This document shows positions 10,701-19,992 of a DNA stretch of 64,000 nt, piece by piece. The first letter of the stretch is position 1. The number at the start of each line of letters is the position of its first letter. Below the pieces are notes generated by a model. That model worked only from the letters and a program-made list of their open reading frames with translations. It had not been told where the DNA came from and searched no databases. A program made the position numbers and the translations under genes. The stretch is from Adiantum capillus-veneris (lineage: Eukaryota > Streptophyta > Polypodiopsida > Polypodiales > Pteridaceae), in NCBI GenBank assembly GCA_014529385.2, contig CM043955.1, forward strand, positions 145,175,140 to 145,239,139. The letters run 5' to 3'.

Positions 10701-13700
10701 CGGGTAGCTGAAAAGACTCCCAGTGCACAAAAGCCTGAAAATACACACAAGGATGACCGCATAGTATTGAACACAACCGATCAGGAGATAGAGAGTTTTC
10801 ATCCAGTCATACAGAGGTCTTACGGAAGAGATGAGGATTACAATGAATTTTGGAAACAAGTGAGAGAGGCAAACTTTGCAAACGAGCTAAGTTGCCAAGC
10901 TAATCAGACAAATTGGGAAAAGGACATCAGGAATCCTCCCATAGTGGAATTTGAGGCAGGATCTCAAGTGGACTTGGATCTGCAATCTTACTGGGGAGAT
11001 GGGGGCTCTGTTAGAACAATGGAGAGAAAACCTCATTCACTGAAAACCTTACCTTCATACTTAGGAGAGTATGAAGCAAAATCCGAGATTAGAGCACTTC
11101 CCTCACGAAAAATCTCATCAGAAAAAGTCATGGACTCGCAAGGATTGATAGAGATTTTGTCAACACCAGTGACATGCACTATCACTCTAGCTGAGCTTTT
11201 GAGGCTAAGACCACATATGTGGACCACTGTAGGAAAATGCTTGGAGAAATTCGGGATAAAAGATCCAACATCGAGATTGCAAGAGAGCATAGAGGAGCTG
11301 AGCAAGCCACAAAAGAACGCTAAGCATGTACCCTTAAACAAGGTCGGAGAGTATTGCGAAGGTGAAGAGGGGAATACAACCTTACCAGTTGAATTCCAAG
11401 GAGTGAAGACAATGGCAATACTAGACAGCGGAGCAGGGGTAGCCATTGCTACAAAAGAAATCTGGAAAAAATGGGGAAAACCAGCAATAAGGAAGACTAG
11501 GTTGAAACTCCAATTAGCAGATGGACACATGGAGAAACCTATGGGGTTATTAGAGAAAGTCGTAGTGACTTCTTGCGGCATTGAATACGAACATACTTTT
11601 GCTATTGTCGATTTTGCCAAGGAGAATAACTATGATATCATATTGGGAAGACCATTCATGAGACAGTTGAAAATGGTCCAAGATTGGGGCTACGATCACA
11701 TATACTTGAGAAATATGGAAACCACTACACGTGTGAACCTGAAAGACCATAGCTACAAAGATGTGAACCGAACACCGGTGGAGGAGTTTGATTCAGCTAC
11801 TTTGGCGGGATCCGAATTTCCAGCTTGGTTAGGTAAACCCAAGGAGTTATGGATGTGTGGAGGTTCGAAATGTGGAAGTCTGAAACGAGAAGATTGTGTT
11901 TTAGAAAGGGCTATCGAAAACGAAACTTATGTAGGAGAACCCTTTCCAGAGGACACGTTTGAACCATTAGAATGGACACTCATTCTAGCAACCCTAGATG
12001 TTTGTGCAATTCCAGATGGTCCCACAACGCAATTTTGCGATAAGGACGGGTACGACGTGGTTCCGTATTTCATGTTGAGAACTGTACTCGAAAAAGAAAC
12101 TGAAAAGAACAATACACTGGAAAAGGAAGATGAAGAAGAGGTGTTTCACGACATTCCCAATTATCCAGAGTGGGGAAATGAAGCAGACAACGAGTCAACG
12201 GACAATTCAAGCGAAAATAAAGAAACTATAATGGATGTCCGATTTTATGATTTTTCGAACCAAACTAAACAACGCCAGAAACACTATAGAGCAAAGAAAA
12301 AAACAAAAGGGGTTAGAACCAATCCGATGCCTAGAATAAGAGGAAAAAATCAATTCCTAATGCTAGTAAAAGCTGAAGATTGTGTTAAGGATAAGATTTC
12401 TGGAAGAATGAGAGGCAGTGATCAAAAGAGCTTACGAAAAGACAAAAGAGGCTCAAGAAATCAAGTTCAAAAGAATGGAACGAAAACTGAAACAGAAAAA
12501 TCAAAAAAGAACAAGCGCAGCAGAGAATACACGGAGTCCAAGTTAGAACGTAGAAACAAGTACAGAGAGCTCAAGAAAACTCTGAAGGAAGTTTGGACAA
12601 CAGAAATTGAGAGTGGAGAGGACGAAAACGTCAAAATCAAGGAAAACATGGATGTTCCCTCTCACTATAGGAAATTCACAATAGAGGATAGGAAGGTGAT
12701 ATTAACCCCACCTATTCGAGAGAGGAAGGAGAACGAATCTTATGACGGACCGGAGGATGCAAAAAAAGTTGATTTAGCAGCTCCAGGTGAGCCACCTAGA
12801 CCGGTCTACATAGCCATAGATTTGTCTCCAGGCGAGGAAGAGAGACTTTTGAGTCTTCTCAGAGAGTATAGGGATGTGTTTGCATGGTCTTATAAAGACT
12901 TAAAGGGAGTTGACCCATCGATATGCCAACACTCAATCCCACTGAAACAAGACGCAAAGCCTAGCAGACAGAGACCATACACATATAATGATACTTTTGC
13001 TAAGCGAATCAAGGAAGAGATAGATAAGCTAATGGAAGCTGAATTCATATACGAGATTGAACACACCGATTGGGTATCTCCGATTGTGGTAGTACCTAAG
13101 AAGAACGGAAAACTCCGAGTGTGTGTCAACTTAAAGAAAGTGAATGCTGCAACAATCAGGGACAATTATCCCCTGCCGATAACTGATCATGTTCTAGAGC
13201 GTGTATCAGGGAAAACAGCATACTCCTTTCTTGATGGTTTTTCAGGATATAACCAGCTAGCCATAGCACCAGAAGATCAACATAAAACAGCTTTTGCAAC
13301 GGAGTGGGGAATTTATGCTTATCGAGTTATGCCTTTTGGTCTAACCAATGCTCCCGCAACCTTCCAGAGGCTGATGACGCATGCTTTCAAAGAATACTTA
13401 AGGCTGTTTCTAGAAATCTACATGGATGACTTATGTGTACATTCTCTACTGAGAGATGAGCATCTAGAACACCTAAGAAAAGTATTTGAGAAATGTAGGA
13501 CATATCGCATTTGTCTCAATCCTGAGAAATGTGTGTTTATGGTCCGACAGGGCAGAATTCTGGGACATATTGTCTCACAAAACGGAATATCCACGGATTT
13601 AGAGAAGATAAAAGTTATAGTGGATATGCCTAGACCAACCAATGCGAAACAAGTACAGAGCTTTATGGGACATTGCGGATATTATAGACGATTCATTTAC

Positions 13701-15998
13701 ATGTACGCTATAATAGGCCAACCACTTTACAGGCTAATAGTGAACTTTGAATGGACAGAGGAGTGTGAGGAATCGTTCAAGAAATTGAAAGAGGCACTCA
13801 TTACTGCTCCAGTCTTGAAATCACCAGATTGGGAGAAGATATTCCATGTGCATATAGATGCTTCGGCATATGCAATAGGATGCATTCTGGCTCAGCCAGA
13901 AGAAGGAAACATGGATTTTCCTATCTGTTACGCCAGTCGACAGCTCAACAATGCAGAGAAGAATTACACCACAACAGAGCGAGAAGGATTAGGAATGATC
14001 TATGCTGTGAAGAAATTTCGGCATTATCTTCTAGCCAACAAGTTTGTGTTTTTTACGGATCACCAAGCCTTGCTCTACCTAGTGAATAAACCATGCAATA
14101 CCGGGAGAATAGTGAGATGGTTCATTATCTTACTGGAATTCGACTTCACGGTAGTAGTAAAGAAGGGAAAAACACATCTTAGAGCTGATCATCTTTCGCG
14201 ATTGACGAATGGAGAAGACCCTATAGGAGTAGATGACGACATGCCAGACGCGTACTTGTTCAACATAGAAATGATACCGAGGTGGTCTCAAAATGTCGTT
14301 AACCTATTAACCTATGGAGGAGAGTTCGATAGAAGAGAATACAACCTGAAACATATTGCTATTCAGCAATCCAAGAATCTTCAATTGGTTGCAGGAAGGT
14401 TGTATCAATTGGGAAATGATCATGTTTTACGACTATGCATCAATCCTGAGGAATATAATATATATCTGCGCGAAGCACATGTTCAGGAATGTGCATTTCA
14501 TTGTTCAAGAAGGAACACATATAGGAATTTGTTACAATTGGGAGTCTATTGGCCAGGAATGAAAGAAAGCGTACATGAATATGTCACTGTATGTATTGTA
14601 TGTTCATCAAAACCGCCAGCCGAGTATTCGACATTATATCAGATAATGATCGCTCCAGAATGGAGTCAGTATATTGTTGAATATCTCACAAATAGAACTT
14701 TCCCAGAAGGAACGTCAAAAGCTCGTCAGAAATCTGTAGAGACAGAAGCTAGAGATTACGCTTTAATAGGAGATCAACTCTATAAGAGAGGTAAAGACAA
14801 CCAGCTTAGGATTTGCGCATCAGAGTCTGAGTATGTGATAATCCTGGAGCAAGCTCATGGAGGAGTAGGTGGAGGCCATTTCTCAGGTGATAAGACAGCA
14901 AAACTTGTCTTAGCCGCAGGAATATGGTGGCCAACATTACATATGGACGCTGAGGAATACGTTAAACGGTGTGATGACTGTCAGCGGACCAAAGTACCAC
15001 TTAAAAGAGATGATATGCCGCTTAGACCAATGATGGGGGCAAGAGCTTTTGCAAAATGGGGGATTGATTATGTCGGACCCATTTCACCTCCTGCATATAA
15101 GACTCATGCACAATACATCATTGTGGCTACAGACTATCTAACAAAGTGGGTCGAAGCAAAGGCAACTCAAAAAGCAGATGCCAGGACCACGGCACAATTT
15201 CTATATGAATACGTCTTTGTACGATATGGATTGCCAATAGAAATTGTGAGTGATCGAGGCACACATTTCATAAATGAAGTGATAGAGATCCTTCTAGATG
15301 AATTCATGGTAATCCATAGGAAATCAGCCCCGTATCATCCACAAGCAAACGGACAAGCTGAAGCAACAAACAAAACCATATGCACGGTCCTTACGAAGAT
15401 TGTATCTGAGTCGAGAACTGACTGGGACCAGAAGTTGCATTCAACATTATGGGCATATAGGGTAGCATATAAAACATCAATAGGAACGACCCCATATAAC
15501 ATGGTTTTTGGGCTAAATGCTATCTTACCAATAGAATTCTTGATTTCAACCTTAAGGGTGGCTAAGGATCTAGAGTGGACAGGGCACGAGCTCTCTGATA
15601 GAATAGATGACCTGGAAAAGCTAGATGAGCTTCGCCTAAAAGCAGTAGCTTCCATCTACGCTCAAAAAAGGCGACAAAAGGAATTTTTTGATAAGCATTT
15701 GCGGACTAAAGAGTTTAAAGTTGGGGACTATGTCCTAGTTTACACTCTGAAACAGCATGCTAAGAAGCTTAAAAAGCGAGGGATGGGACCTCTGGTGATT
15801 AAAGATCTATCACCAAGTGGAGCCGTCAAGCTTGCTACATTAGACGGAGAAGAAATGCCAAATTGGATTAGTGGATGCAGAGTGAAAAAGTATCTGTTGC
15901 CGCTAACACAAGACATGCTTCTCAAAATACATCAAGAAAAGCTGCGTGTCCAGAAAAAGAAAAAGATTGAGGAGGAAGCGCAAGCCGAGGCGAAGTAA
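7785..15998 (+). CDS. Element A gag-pol polyprotein (2737 aa)
   Basis: One uninterrupted frame from ATG 7785 encoding the capsid and all enzymes of a gypsy element. Residues: gag core ~320-490 (GGSGDPYAHVSLF to EALYLVDNC); two zinc knuckles CYKCGGDHLMNVC (~725) and CTECGVTHFIDDC (~750), both CX2CX3HX4C; a Lys/Glu-rich linker; retropepsin with LDSGAG (~1214) and IILGRPFM (~1283); a second charged linker to ~1650; RT ~1700-1950 with YMDDLC at ~1880; RNase H ~2020-2137 (HIDASAYAIG, FTDHQALLYL); two successive H-x6-H...C-x2-C integrase zinc modules at ~2226-2275 and ~2357-2402; integrase core with WGIDYVGP (~2425), SDRGTHF (~2489), ANGQAEA (~2520); a C-terminal chromatin-reading-type region ~2644-2704. 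At over 2700 residues it is long for the family, mainly because of the linkers and the duplicated zinc module. Confidence 0.93.
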   Translation: MAAGSSNPSATMKLLFIKYQYDNEQGAKIYKDGMDRYCVKIEERPSEFRDLVPVSYSGDRYLDDEGTMYLVVLNPNIVDKWGLMGTKAKIDEELEEKAPIMNFPNARLRRENETTRINTDNIYVGLYKYNNGEQDLYYRCKEPYTGELTDQKRLYVFTYTEGSEVKIAAYDKYGRQYSTMGNKELEGYTYFGGPLHQYYITSSSHRPAPTTGVQNSMTTGGQRTQVADSFSQPWDSKLGPMGSLHSRESMETNRGSVVPIPTYTTPGPRFEAEPSHLPPSSRFRAEEPTRVTHEVHDARESFSRDTGAMRLVADHRRMRPSQVAKCMPKKYGGSGDPYAHVSLFKQVLRAEQITDFHTQYEGFGLTLEGTALTWFQPMNIGGFHDIDHLLREFAEEFSKRGIKHNTVSQIYAFKQREHEKVKEASLRFKQYIERCPVRERPQDDRLSVLFIEGLRNDTLKKDLHLKACTSFEQVTREALYLVDNCTVYGEVSADTDFASSSSSSVASETTTKKNVQTTTMPNVEQMIEDALKRMAPYQKPLPKPLKWCAIEQKWTNHPTEECYYNKGYVRERQYAPPAQLAPPQIHPVPRYPTGNVPGPMGIERPQPVLGQQPPLPGARPVGIRYAPTLENQEEQDLVPVQAYYEESGAHMSPTVYYPPEEPKQPEPWGMMGNVGTPIVTSASDEERYNMDARTLMFIAHGGLTGQRPSYPQRTNQMGPRPALGPCYKCGGDHLMNVCPHTEIIRINAYCTECGVTHFIDDCSKNPNKVQKMTLNIQETIPTSSGSENETLIPTQVVTRAQAKKTTREPENGKLATDVVSQGPRSQKNTWKARKARMKLRKEREDAILAEELKQTKARLEKLESQNGKREMSPERTKQKSIKETMSLSSGRSVLVDKVHEPLDALMRAYEARLKNNQTQEQRWMTYPNAELEKQRLEMCQRMIETAQALLEPPKETMNCGKENPIQQETIVSRVAEKTPSAQKPENTHKDDRIVLNTTDQEIESFHPVIQRSYGRDEDYNEFWKQVREANFANELSCQANQTNWEKDIRNPPIVEFEAGSQVDLDLQSYWGDGGSVRTMERKPHSLKTLPSYLGEYEAKSEIRALPSRKISSEKVMDSQGLIEILSTPVTCTITLAELLRLRPHMWTTVGKCLEKFGIKDPTSRLQESIEELSKPQKNAKHVPLNKVGEYCEGEEGNTTLPVEFQGVKTMAILDSGAGVAIATKEIWKKWGKPAIRKTRLKLQLADGHMEKPMGLLEKVVVTSCGIEYEHTFAIVDFAKENNYDIILGRPFMRQLKMVQDWGYDHIYLRNMETTTRVNLKDHSYKDVNRTPVEEFDSATLAGSEFPAWLGKPKELWMCGGSKCGSLKREDCVLERAIENETYVGEPFPEDTFEPLEWTLILATLDVCAIPDGPTTQFCDKDGYDVVPYFMLRTVLEKETEKNNTLEKEDEEEVFHDIPNYPEWGNEADNESTDNSSENKETIMDVRFYDFSNQTKQRQKHYRAKKKTKGVRTNPMPRIRGKNQFLMLVKAEDCVKDKISGRMRGSDQKSLRKDKRGSRNQVQKNGTKTETEKSKKNKRSREYTESKLERRNKYRELKKTLKEVWTTEIESGEDENVKIKENMDVPSHYRKFTIEDRKVILTPPIRERKENESYDGPEDAKKVDLAAPGEPPRPVYIAIDLSPGEEERLLSLLREYRDVFAWSYKDLKGVDPSICQHSIPLKQDAKPSRQRPYTYNDTFAKRIKEEIDKLMEAEFIYEIEHTDWVSPIVVVPKKNGKLRVCVNLKKVNAATIRDNYPLPITDHVLERVSGKTAYSFLDGFSGYNQLAIAPEDQHKTAFATEWGIYAYRVMPFGLTNAPATFQRLMTHAFKEYLRLFLEIYMDDLCVHSLLRDEHLEHLRKVFEKCRTYRICLNPEKCVFMVRQGRILGHIVSQNGISTDLEKIKVIVDMPRPTNAKQVQSFMGHCGYYRRFIYMYAIIGQPLYRLIVNFEWTEECEESFKKLKEALITAPVLKSPDWEKIFHVHIDASAYAIGCILAQPEEGNMDFPICYASRQLNNAEKNYTTTEREGLGMIYAVKKFRHYLLANKFVFFTDHQALLYLVNKPCNTGRIVRWFIILLEFDFTVVVKKGKTHLRADHLSRLTNGEDPIGVDDDMPDAYLFNIEMIPRWSQNVVNLLTYGGEFDRREYNLKHIAIQQSKNLQLVAGRLYQLGNDHVLRLCINPEEYNIYLREAHVQECAFHCSRRNTYRNLLQLGVYWPGMKESVHEYVTVCIVCSSKPPAEYSTLYQIMIAPEWSQYIVEYLTNRTFPEGTSKARQKSVETEARDYALIGDQLYKRGKDNQLRICASESEYVIILEQAHGGVGGGHFSGDKTAKLVLAAGIWWPTLHMDAEEYVKRCDDCQRTKVPLKRDDMPLRPMMGARAFAKWGIDYVGPISPPAYKTHAQYIIVATDYLTKWVEAKATQKADARTTAQFLYEYVFVRYGLPIEIVSDRGTHFINEVIEILLDEFMVIHRKSAPYHPQANGQAEATNKTICTVLTKIVSESRTDWDQKLHSTLWAYRVAYKTSIGTTPYNMVFGLNAILPIEFLISTLRVAKDLEWTGHELSDRIDDLEKLDELRLKAVASIYAQKRRQKEFFDKHLRTKEFKVGDYVLVYTLKQHAKKLKKRGMGPLVIKDLSPSGAVKLATLDGEEMPNWISGCRVKKYLLPLTQDMLLKIHQEKLRVQKKKKIEEEAQAEAK

Positions 15999-16080
15999 AG
16001 AATGGAGAAAAGAAGACTACTGCGTCAGCGCAACGAAGGAGCAATACGAATAAACGCAATCAGTATAACAGAACTGGATA

Positions 16081-17016
16081 ATGACAAAGAAGAACCCATC
16101 GTTGAATGCAAAAGTAGGAACCAACCAAATCAAAGCCAGAGCACTATTGGATTCAGGAGCTCAAGCTAACCTACTTTCACTCAGTTTGTATAGACAATTG
16201 ACAAATGACACTAAACTACAAACTGCCAAGAAAGAGTTAAAGAGTTACTCTGAGAATTCAATCAAAACTGTCGGATGCACAGTTTTACATATACAGATTA
16301 ACCAATATGTGTATCCTCATATGTTTTACGTGGTTGAAGACCAAGCTACACAACATCCATTATTGCTAGGACAACCATGGCAGAAGCAATATAATGCAAT
16401 GATTGACTGGAGTTCTAATTCAGTGCTTATCAAATACGAAGGTGAAAGTCAATCAATTAAGTTCACCAAAGGAGAAGAGCCAACTCCAAAGGACGAATCC
16501 AAAGACAAAGATAAACAACAACCAGAGAAAAAGAAGAAGCAATGGCAACCAAAAGTTTCTATACAACAGGATTACTCTTCGACGAGGAATTCTCAACAGT
16601 GGATAAGGAAGACAAGCAATAATATAACAGCTCAACCTTGGAAAAAAACGGAGTCAAAGTTGGTATGGAGACCAAAAAAGGCTGTGCCAGAGAACACAAA
16701 GGTGGAAAACAGAGTCTTCAATACCAGACAACAGAGTGATTCCAGACAATCAAGGACAGTGAAACAGATCTGGATTCCAAAGAAGTTCATGACGGCACAA
16801 AGCTATAGCAAGCAAATTTGGATCCCAAAGATTTGTAAACAGGAACTCCCTTCAATACAATCAACGGAAACTCCTAGGTATTTCAAAGGCGAGGAAATCA
16901 ACACACAGAACAAAGCAGGTTTGGGTCGCAAAGAGTTTGTGGCAAGCACAAGCAAAGCGGAAGCAGATTTGGATTGTGAAAAAATACAACAAGGTAACGA
17001 AGAATCCATCTACTGA
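16081..17016 (+). CDS. Second retropepsin-like ORF with W-x-P-K repeats (311 aa)
   Basis: This ORF begins 83 bp after the polyprotein ends. Residues ~15-105 look like a second aspartic protease fold: KARALLDSGAQANLLS near residue 22, then HPLLLGQPWQKQYNAMIDW near residue 96, the pattern D-S-G-A ... hydrophobic-L-G-Q-P-W of retropepsins. It differs strongly from the polyprotein protease (DSGAGVAIAT ... ILGRPFMR). The C-terminal half is Lys/Gln-rich and repeats W-x-P-K (VWRPKK, IWIPKK, IWIPKI). A second protease gene after integrase is not part of standard gypsy layouts. It may be a captured protease-gag piece from another element or a host retropepsin-like gene. Function beyond the protease fold is unknown. 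Confidence 0.7.
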   Translation: MTKKNPSLNAKVGTNQIKARALLDSGAQANLLSLSLYRQLTNDTKLQTAKKELKSYSENSIKTVGCTVLHIQINQYVYPHMFYVVEDQATQHPLLLGQPWQKQYNAMIDWSSNSVLIKYEGESQSIKFTKGEEPTPKDESKDKDKQQPEKKKKQWQPKVSIQQDYSSTRNSQQWIRKTSNNITAQPWKKTESKLVWRPKKAVPENTKVENRVFNTRQQSDSRQSRTVKQIWIPKKFMTAQSYSKQIWIPKICKQELPSIQSTETPRYFKGEEINTQNKAGLGRKEFVASTSKAEADLDCEKIQQGNEESIY

Positions 17017-17200
17017 TTCTACTACCGAAGTGCCAAAACCAACCCAAAACCCGACCACCAATCCTTCAATCAAACAAAGAGCAGCTTTATTGGAAAGACT
17101 GTTGTATCATCGCTCTACAATTGCATTGGGAACTTATGACCAAAACAACTACAATGCTTCACCCACAGACACTTCATAGTCGTCCGGGAGGACTCAGACT

Positions 17201-17213
17201 AGGAGGGGGGGAG
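17201..17213 (+). promoter_or_regulatory. Internal polypurine tract of element A
   Basis: AGGAGGGGGGGAG, nearly the same as the terminal tract before the 3' LTR (GCGGAGGGGGGGGAG). It lies just after the second protease ORF. In retroviruses with a central tract such a site gives a second plus-strand start; that role here is inference. Confidence 0.5.
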
Positions 17214-18815
17214 GTATACAGGAGCTACAAAGCAGCTACAAGCGGAAAAAACAAAGAAAAACAAAAATTATATTACAAGGGCAGTGTCTTACATGATTTT
17301 GCAATTTTTTATGTTTGATTGCGGATATTGATAATATTTATGCCCTTATATACCTTGTTTTGCAACAAGAAGAGATCAAATGATGAATTTGGGTCTCTAG
17401 ATGTGTAAATATCACTAAATAAGAGTGTTTTTGGAGCTAAAAAGTGGAAAAAAGTGGTAATCCAAGTCCAGAAATCACAAAGAAGTGTATATTCATATAC
17501 ACAGGGTTACCAGCTATTTATCGTGTATGTTTGGAATTTTTTGGCTTCAATTTGCTATTTTTCTTTATTTTTTATGATTTTCTTAATAAAAATAAAAGAA
17601 AAATAAAAAAGCAGGTGAAATGAGATCGGAAAAAAGAAAAGAATAGACGGTGATGATCCTAATGACAAGGGCAACCCATGGTAAAAATGGGGTACAATTC
17701 TGAAAAAGTTGCGGAAAGCCCGAAATGACAGAATTTTGGCAAAGTGGACAAATTTCTCAGAAACAGGTCAAACGGAGTCCAAATTGAGAAATTTCAAATC
17801 CTAAAGTGCATTTCACGACGAGATAGGAGCACATGTCAAATTTGGTAACAAGTGATCCGGGAAGCCCGAAGTTAAGTATTTTTCACTTCACTATCAAGCT
17901 CATTTCCACTATTACCTTCTTGGAGAGAGCAAAGAGCACACAGGAGCATCCGACCTTCTACCGCCTTCTACGACTGCTACGAGAGCTCAGAGGACACCAG
18001 ACATGAGAGGTAGACTCGTTGCCATAAGCTTTTGATGCTTATTGTTAACTTTTGTCGCGAAAACTCACCAAAACCAAGAAACAAGAGCAAACGGGGAATG
18101 GGGAGGAACGCTAGGTAGGGGCACAACCGCCTAACCAAACCTTGCAAGAACTTAGAGGTGGGTTACCCTAGTATAGGAGATGAGTTTCTAGCACTCAAAG
18201 CTCGAGAAAGAACGACTGGAAAAACCCTAGGTCAACAGAGCCTACAAGAGGCAAACAGAAAAAAATTGTCGGAACGACACAAAACTTCTCAGGAAGCTTA
18301 ACAACATCGAGGGCAATGCAACCTTGGAGTATCTCCGGGTTTGGATCACCAAAAGTAGGTCGGAACAACCGATTCGGCTGCGGACACACAAAGCGTCATT
18401 TTGGCATAACGACTGAAATTGACGACCGAATGAGATGAAACTTCACGAGCAGTTTCCACTATACATGGATGACTTATGTTTGCAAGCAAAACCCAAAAGA
18501 AAGCTAATTCACTTACCGATGGTGAAAAAGATGCTTTCGGGCAACCAAATGGAGAAAGATGGAGAACGGGGAGCCAAAGTCAAGTTCAACCAAATAGGTG
18601 GCTTCACAACATATCCAATGAGCTGGAAATGCAACTCTCGAGAAGAAAAGTTGAAGAAATTCAACTCCAAGGGAAAAAGACGACTTCGGAGATTGAAATG
18701 CCTATAAGGGGGCTTTTTAGCTAAACTGATGACTTTTAAGTTGAAAACTAGTTAGCAGGGCTTAGGGCACTAGCACAAAGCATTCTTTGCACAAAAAGAC
18801 CAACATTTCAAGAAA

Positions 18816-19826
18816 AGACATCATACGCGTATGATGTCTCACAGCATAATTTTCACATCCATTTCAACATTTGAGTGCATAGCCTCATTCCACATGTTAA
18901 TCACATCCTATGAACCAAGTATCATGAGAATTGGAGTTAGAAAACCCAAGGAAAACCAAAAAGACGCAAAGTAGGCCATAAAATTGATTTTTGGTCCTAA
19001 TTTTGTCAAAATAACTCCAAACTCATTGAAACTTTATAGGATTGTTGATTAACACATCTACAAGCTATCTGGAACCAAAAAGCACCATTTTGACACAAAA
19101 GACATCATACGCGTATGATGTCTATTTGCACTTACAGAGCCAAAAATGCTCATTTGTCATCATACATCCATTATATATATCTAATACATGCTACATATGA
19201 AGTTTGGAACCATTTGGTCAAGTGGATCACCCCATTAGCCCAATTAAGAGAAAATCCTTCATACAAAGCCTATTTTTGTCCCAAATCTAGCATATTCAAG
19301 TCCAAACCAAGATTTGAGTATAAACAGTCCTTCACTAGCACATGGAGAGTCCACAGAACCAATCCCATGAAAAAGTGATGAAAAAGACATCATACGCGTA
19401 TGATGTCTCCAGAGCCATTTTTAGTCCAAATTCTATCCAAACTTGATAAATCCACTGAATAAGCCTATCTAAAGCCAAAACCAAGCTTATAGAGAAAATT
19501 GGTCCAAAAATGCACTAAAAGACATCATACGCGTATGATGTCTCACTATGTGATTTTGGCACTTCAGGGCTTCAACCACCAAACAGAAGTGTTCTACATG
19601 CCATTTGAAAGTAATCCACCAAGTTTTATCCAATTTGGATCATAAAATCCATTTCCCTTTCAAAATTTTGCCAAGAGCCTGAACTGGACTAAACTGGCCA
19701 AAACTTGACCAAATGGGATCCAAACTCAAATCCAAGCATATGATACTCGTGTGTACACTATCAGTTACAAGCACAACCAATATGAAGTCATTCTGACACA
19801 AAAGACATCATACACGTATGATGTCT
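18816..19826. repeat. Palindrome array 2 in element A spacer
   Basis: Five copies of the 24-nt palindrome (half-site AGACATCATACG plus its reverse complement) at 18816-18839, 19100-19123, 19385-19408, 19520-19543 and 19803-19826. The first four are perfect; the last has ACACGT in place of ACGCGT. Centre spacings are 284, 285, 135 and 283 bp. The intervening sequence is only loosely similar between units, so the palindrome is conserved beyond its surroundings. The array ends 166 bp before the ATG at 19993. Confidence 0.92.
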
Positions 19827-19992
19827 CAAGCATGTTTTTGAGCCCAGTTTGCATATTTTTTCACCTACATTGCATCCTTAGGCCCTGAATAGCTCATGTT
19901 TCAATTTTCAAGTCATTTGAATAGTTAAAAGCTTCATTTCGGCTTTCAGTACTAAAAAGACGCTAACTTCTGAAATTGGAGTTACAGGATCC

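Larger units (their letters stand above)
17017..19992 (+). other. Element A internal spacer (~3 kb)
   Basis: Mostly noncoding. It holds an internal polypurine tract (17201-17213), TATATA at 17347, an 18-bp near-palindrome GTGTATAT-TC-ATATACAC at 17485-17502, and a CA/CT-rich stretch from about 17900 to 18000 that could be an untranslated leader. An 82-codon ORF at 18476-18724 is Gln/Lys/Glu-rich and not recognised. An 18-nt stretch at 18462-18479 is identical to the RT active-site box of the polyprotein. Five ACGCGT-centred palindromes lie at 18816-19826. A separate promoter or spliced message for the downstream coding block would fit, but no transcript evidence is available. Confidence 0.6.

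Noticed and set aside
18435-18707. A second reverse transcriptase (YMDDLC motif)
   Set aside because: Only 18 nt match the RT box; no other RT block surrounds it.
18816-19826. CRISPR-like array of short repeats
   Set aside because: The repeats are perfect palindromes, spacers are 111-261 bp, the element is a eukaryotic LTR retrotransposon and no cas genes exist.
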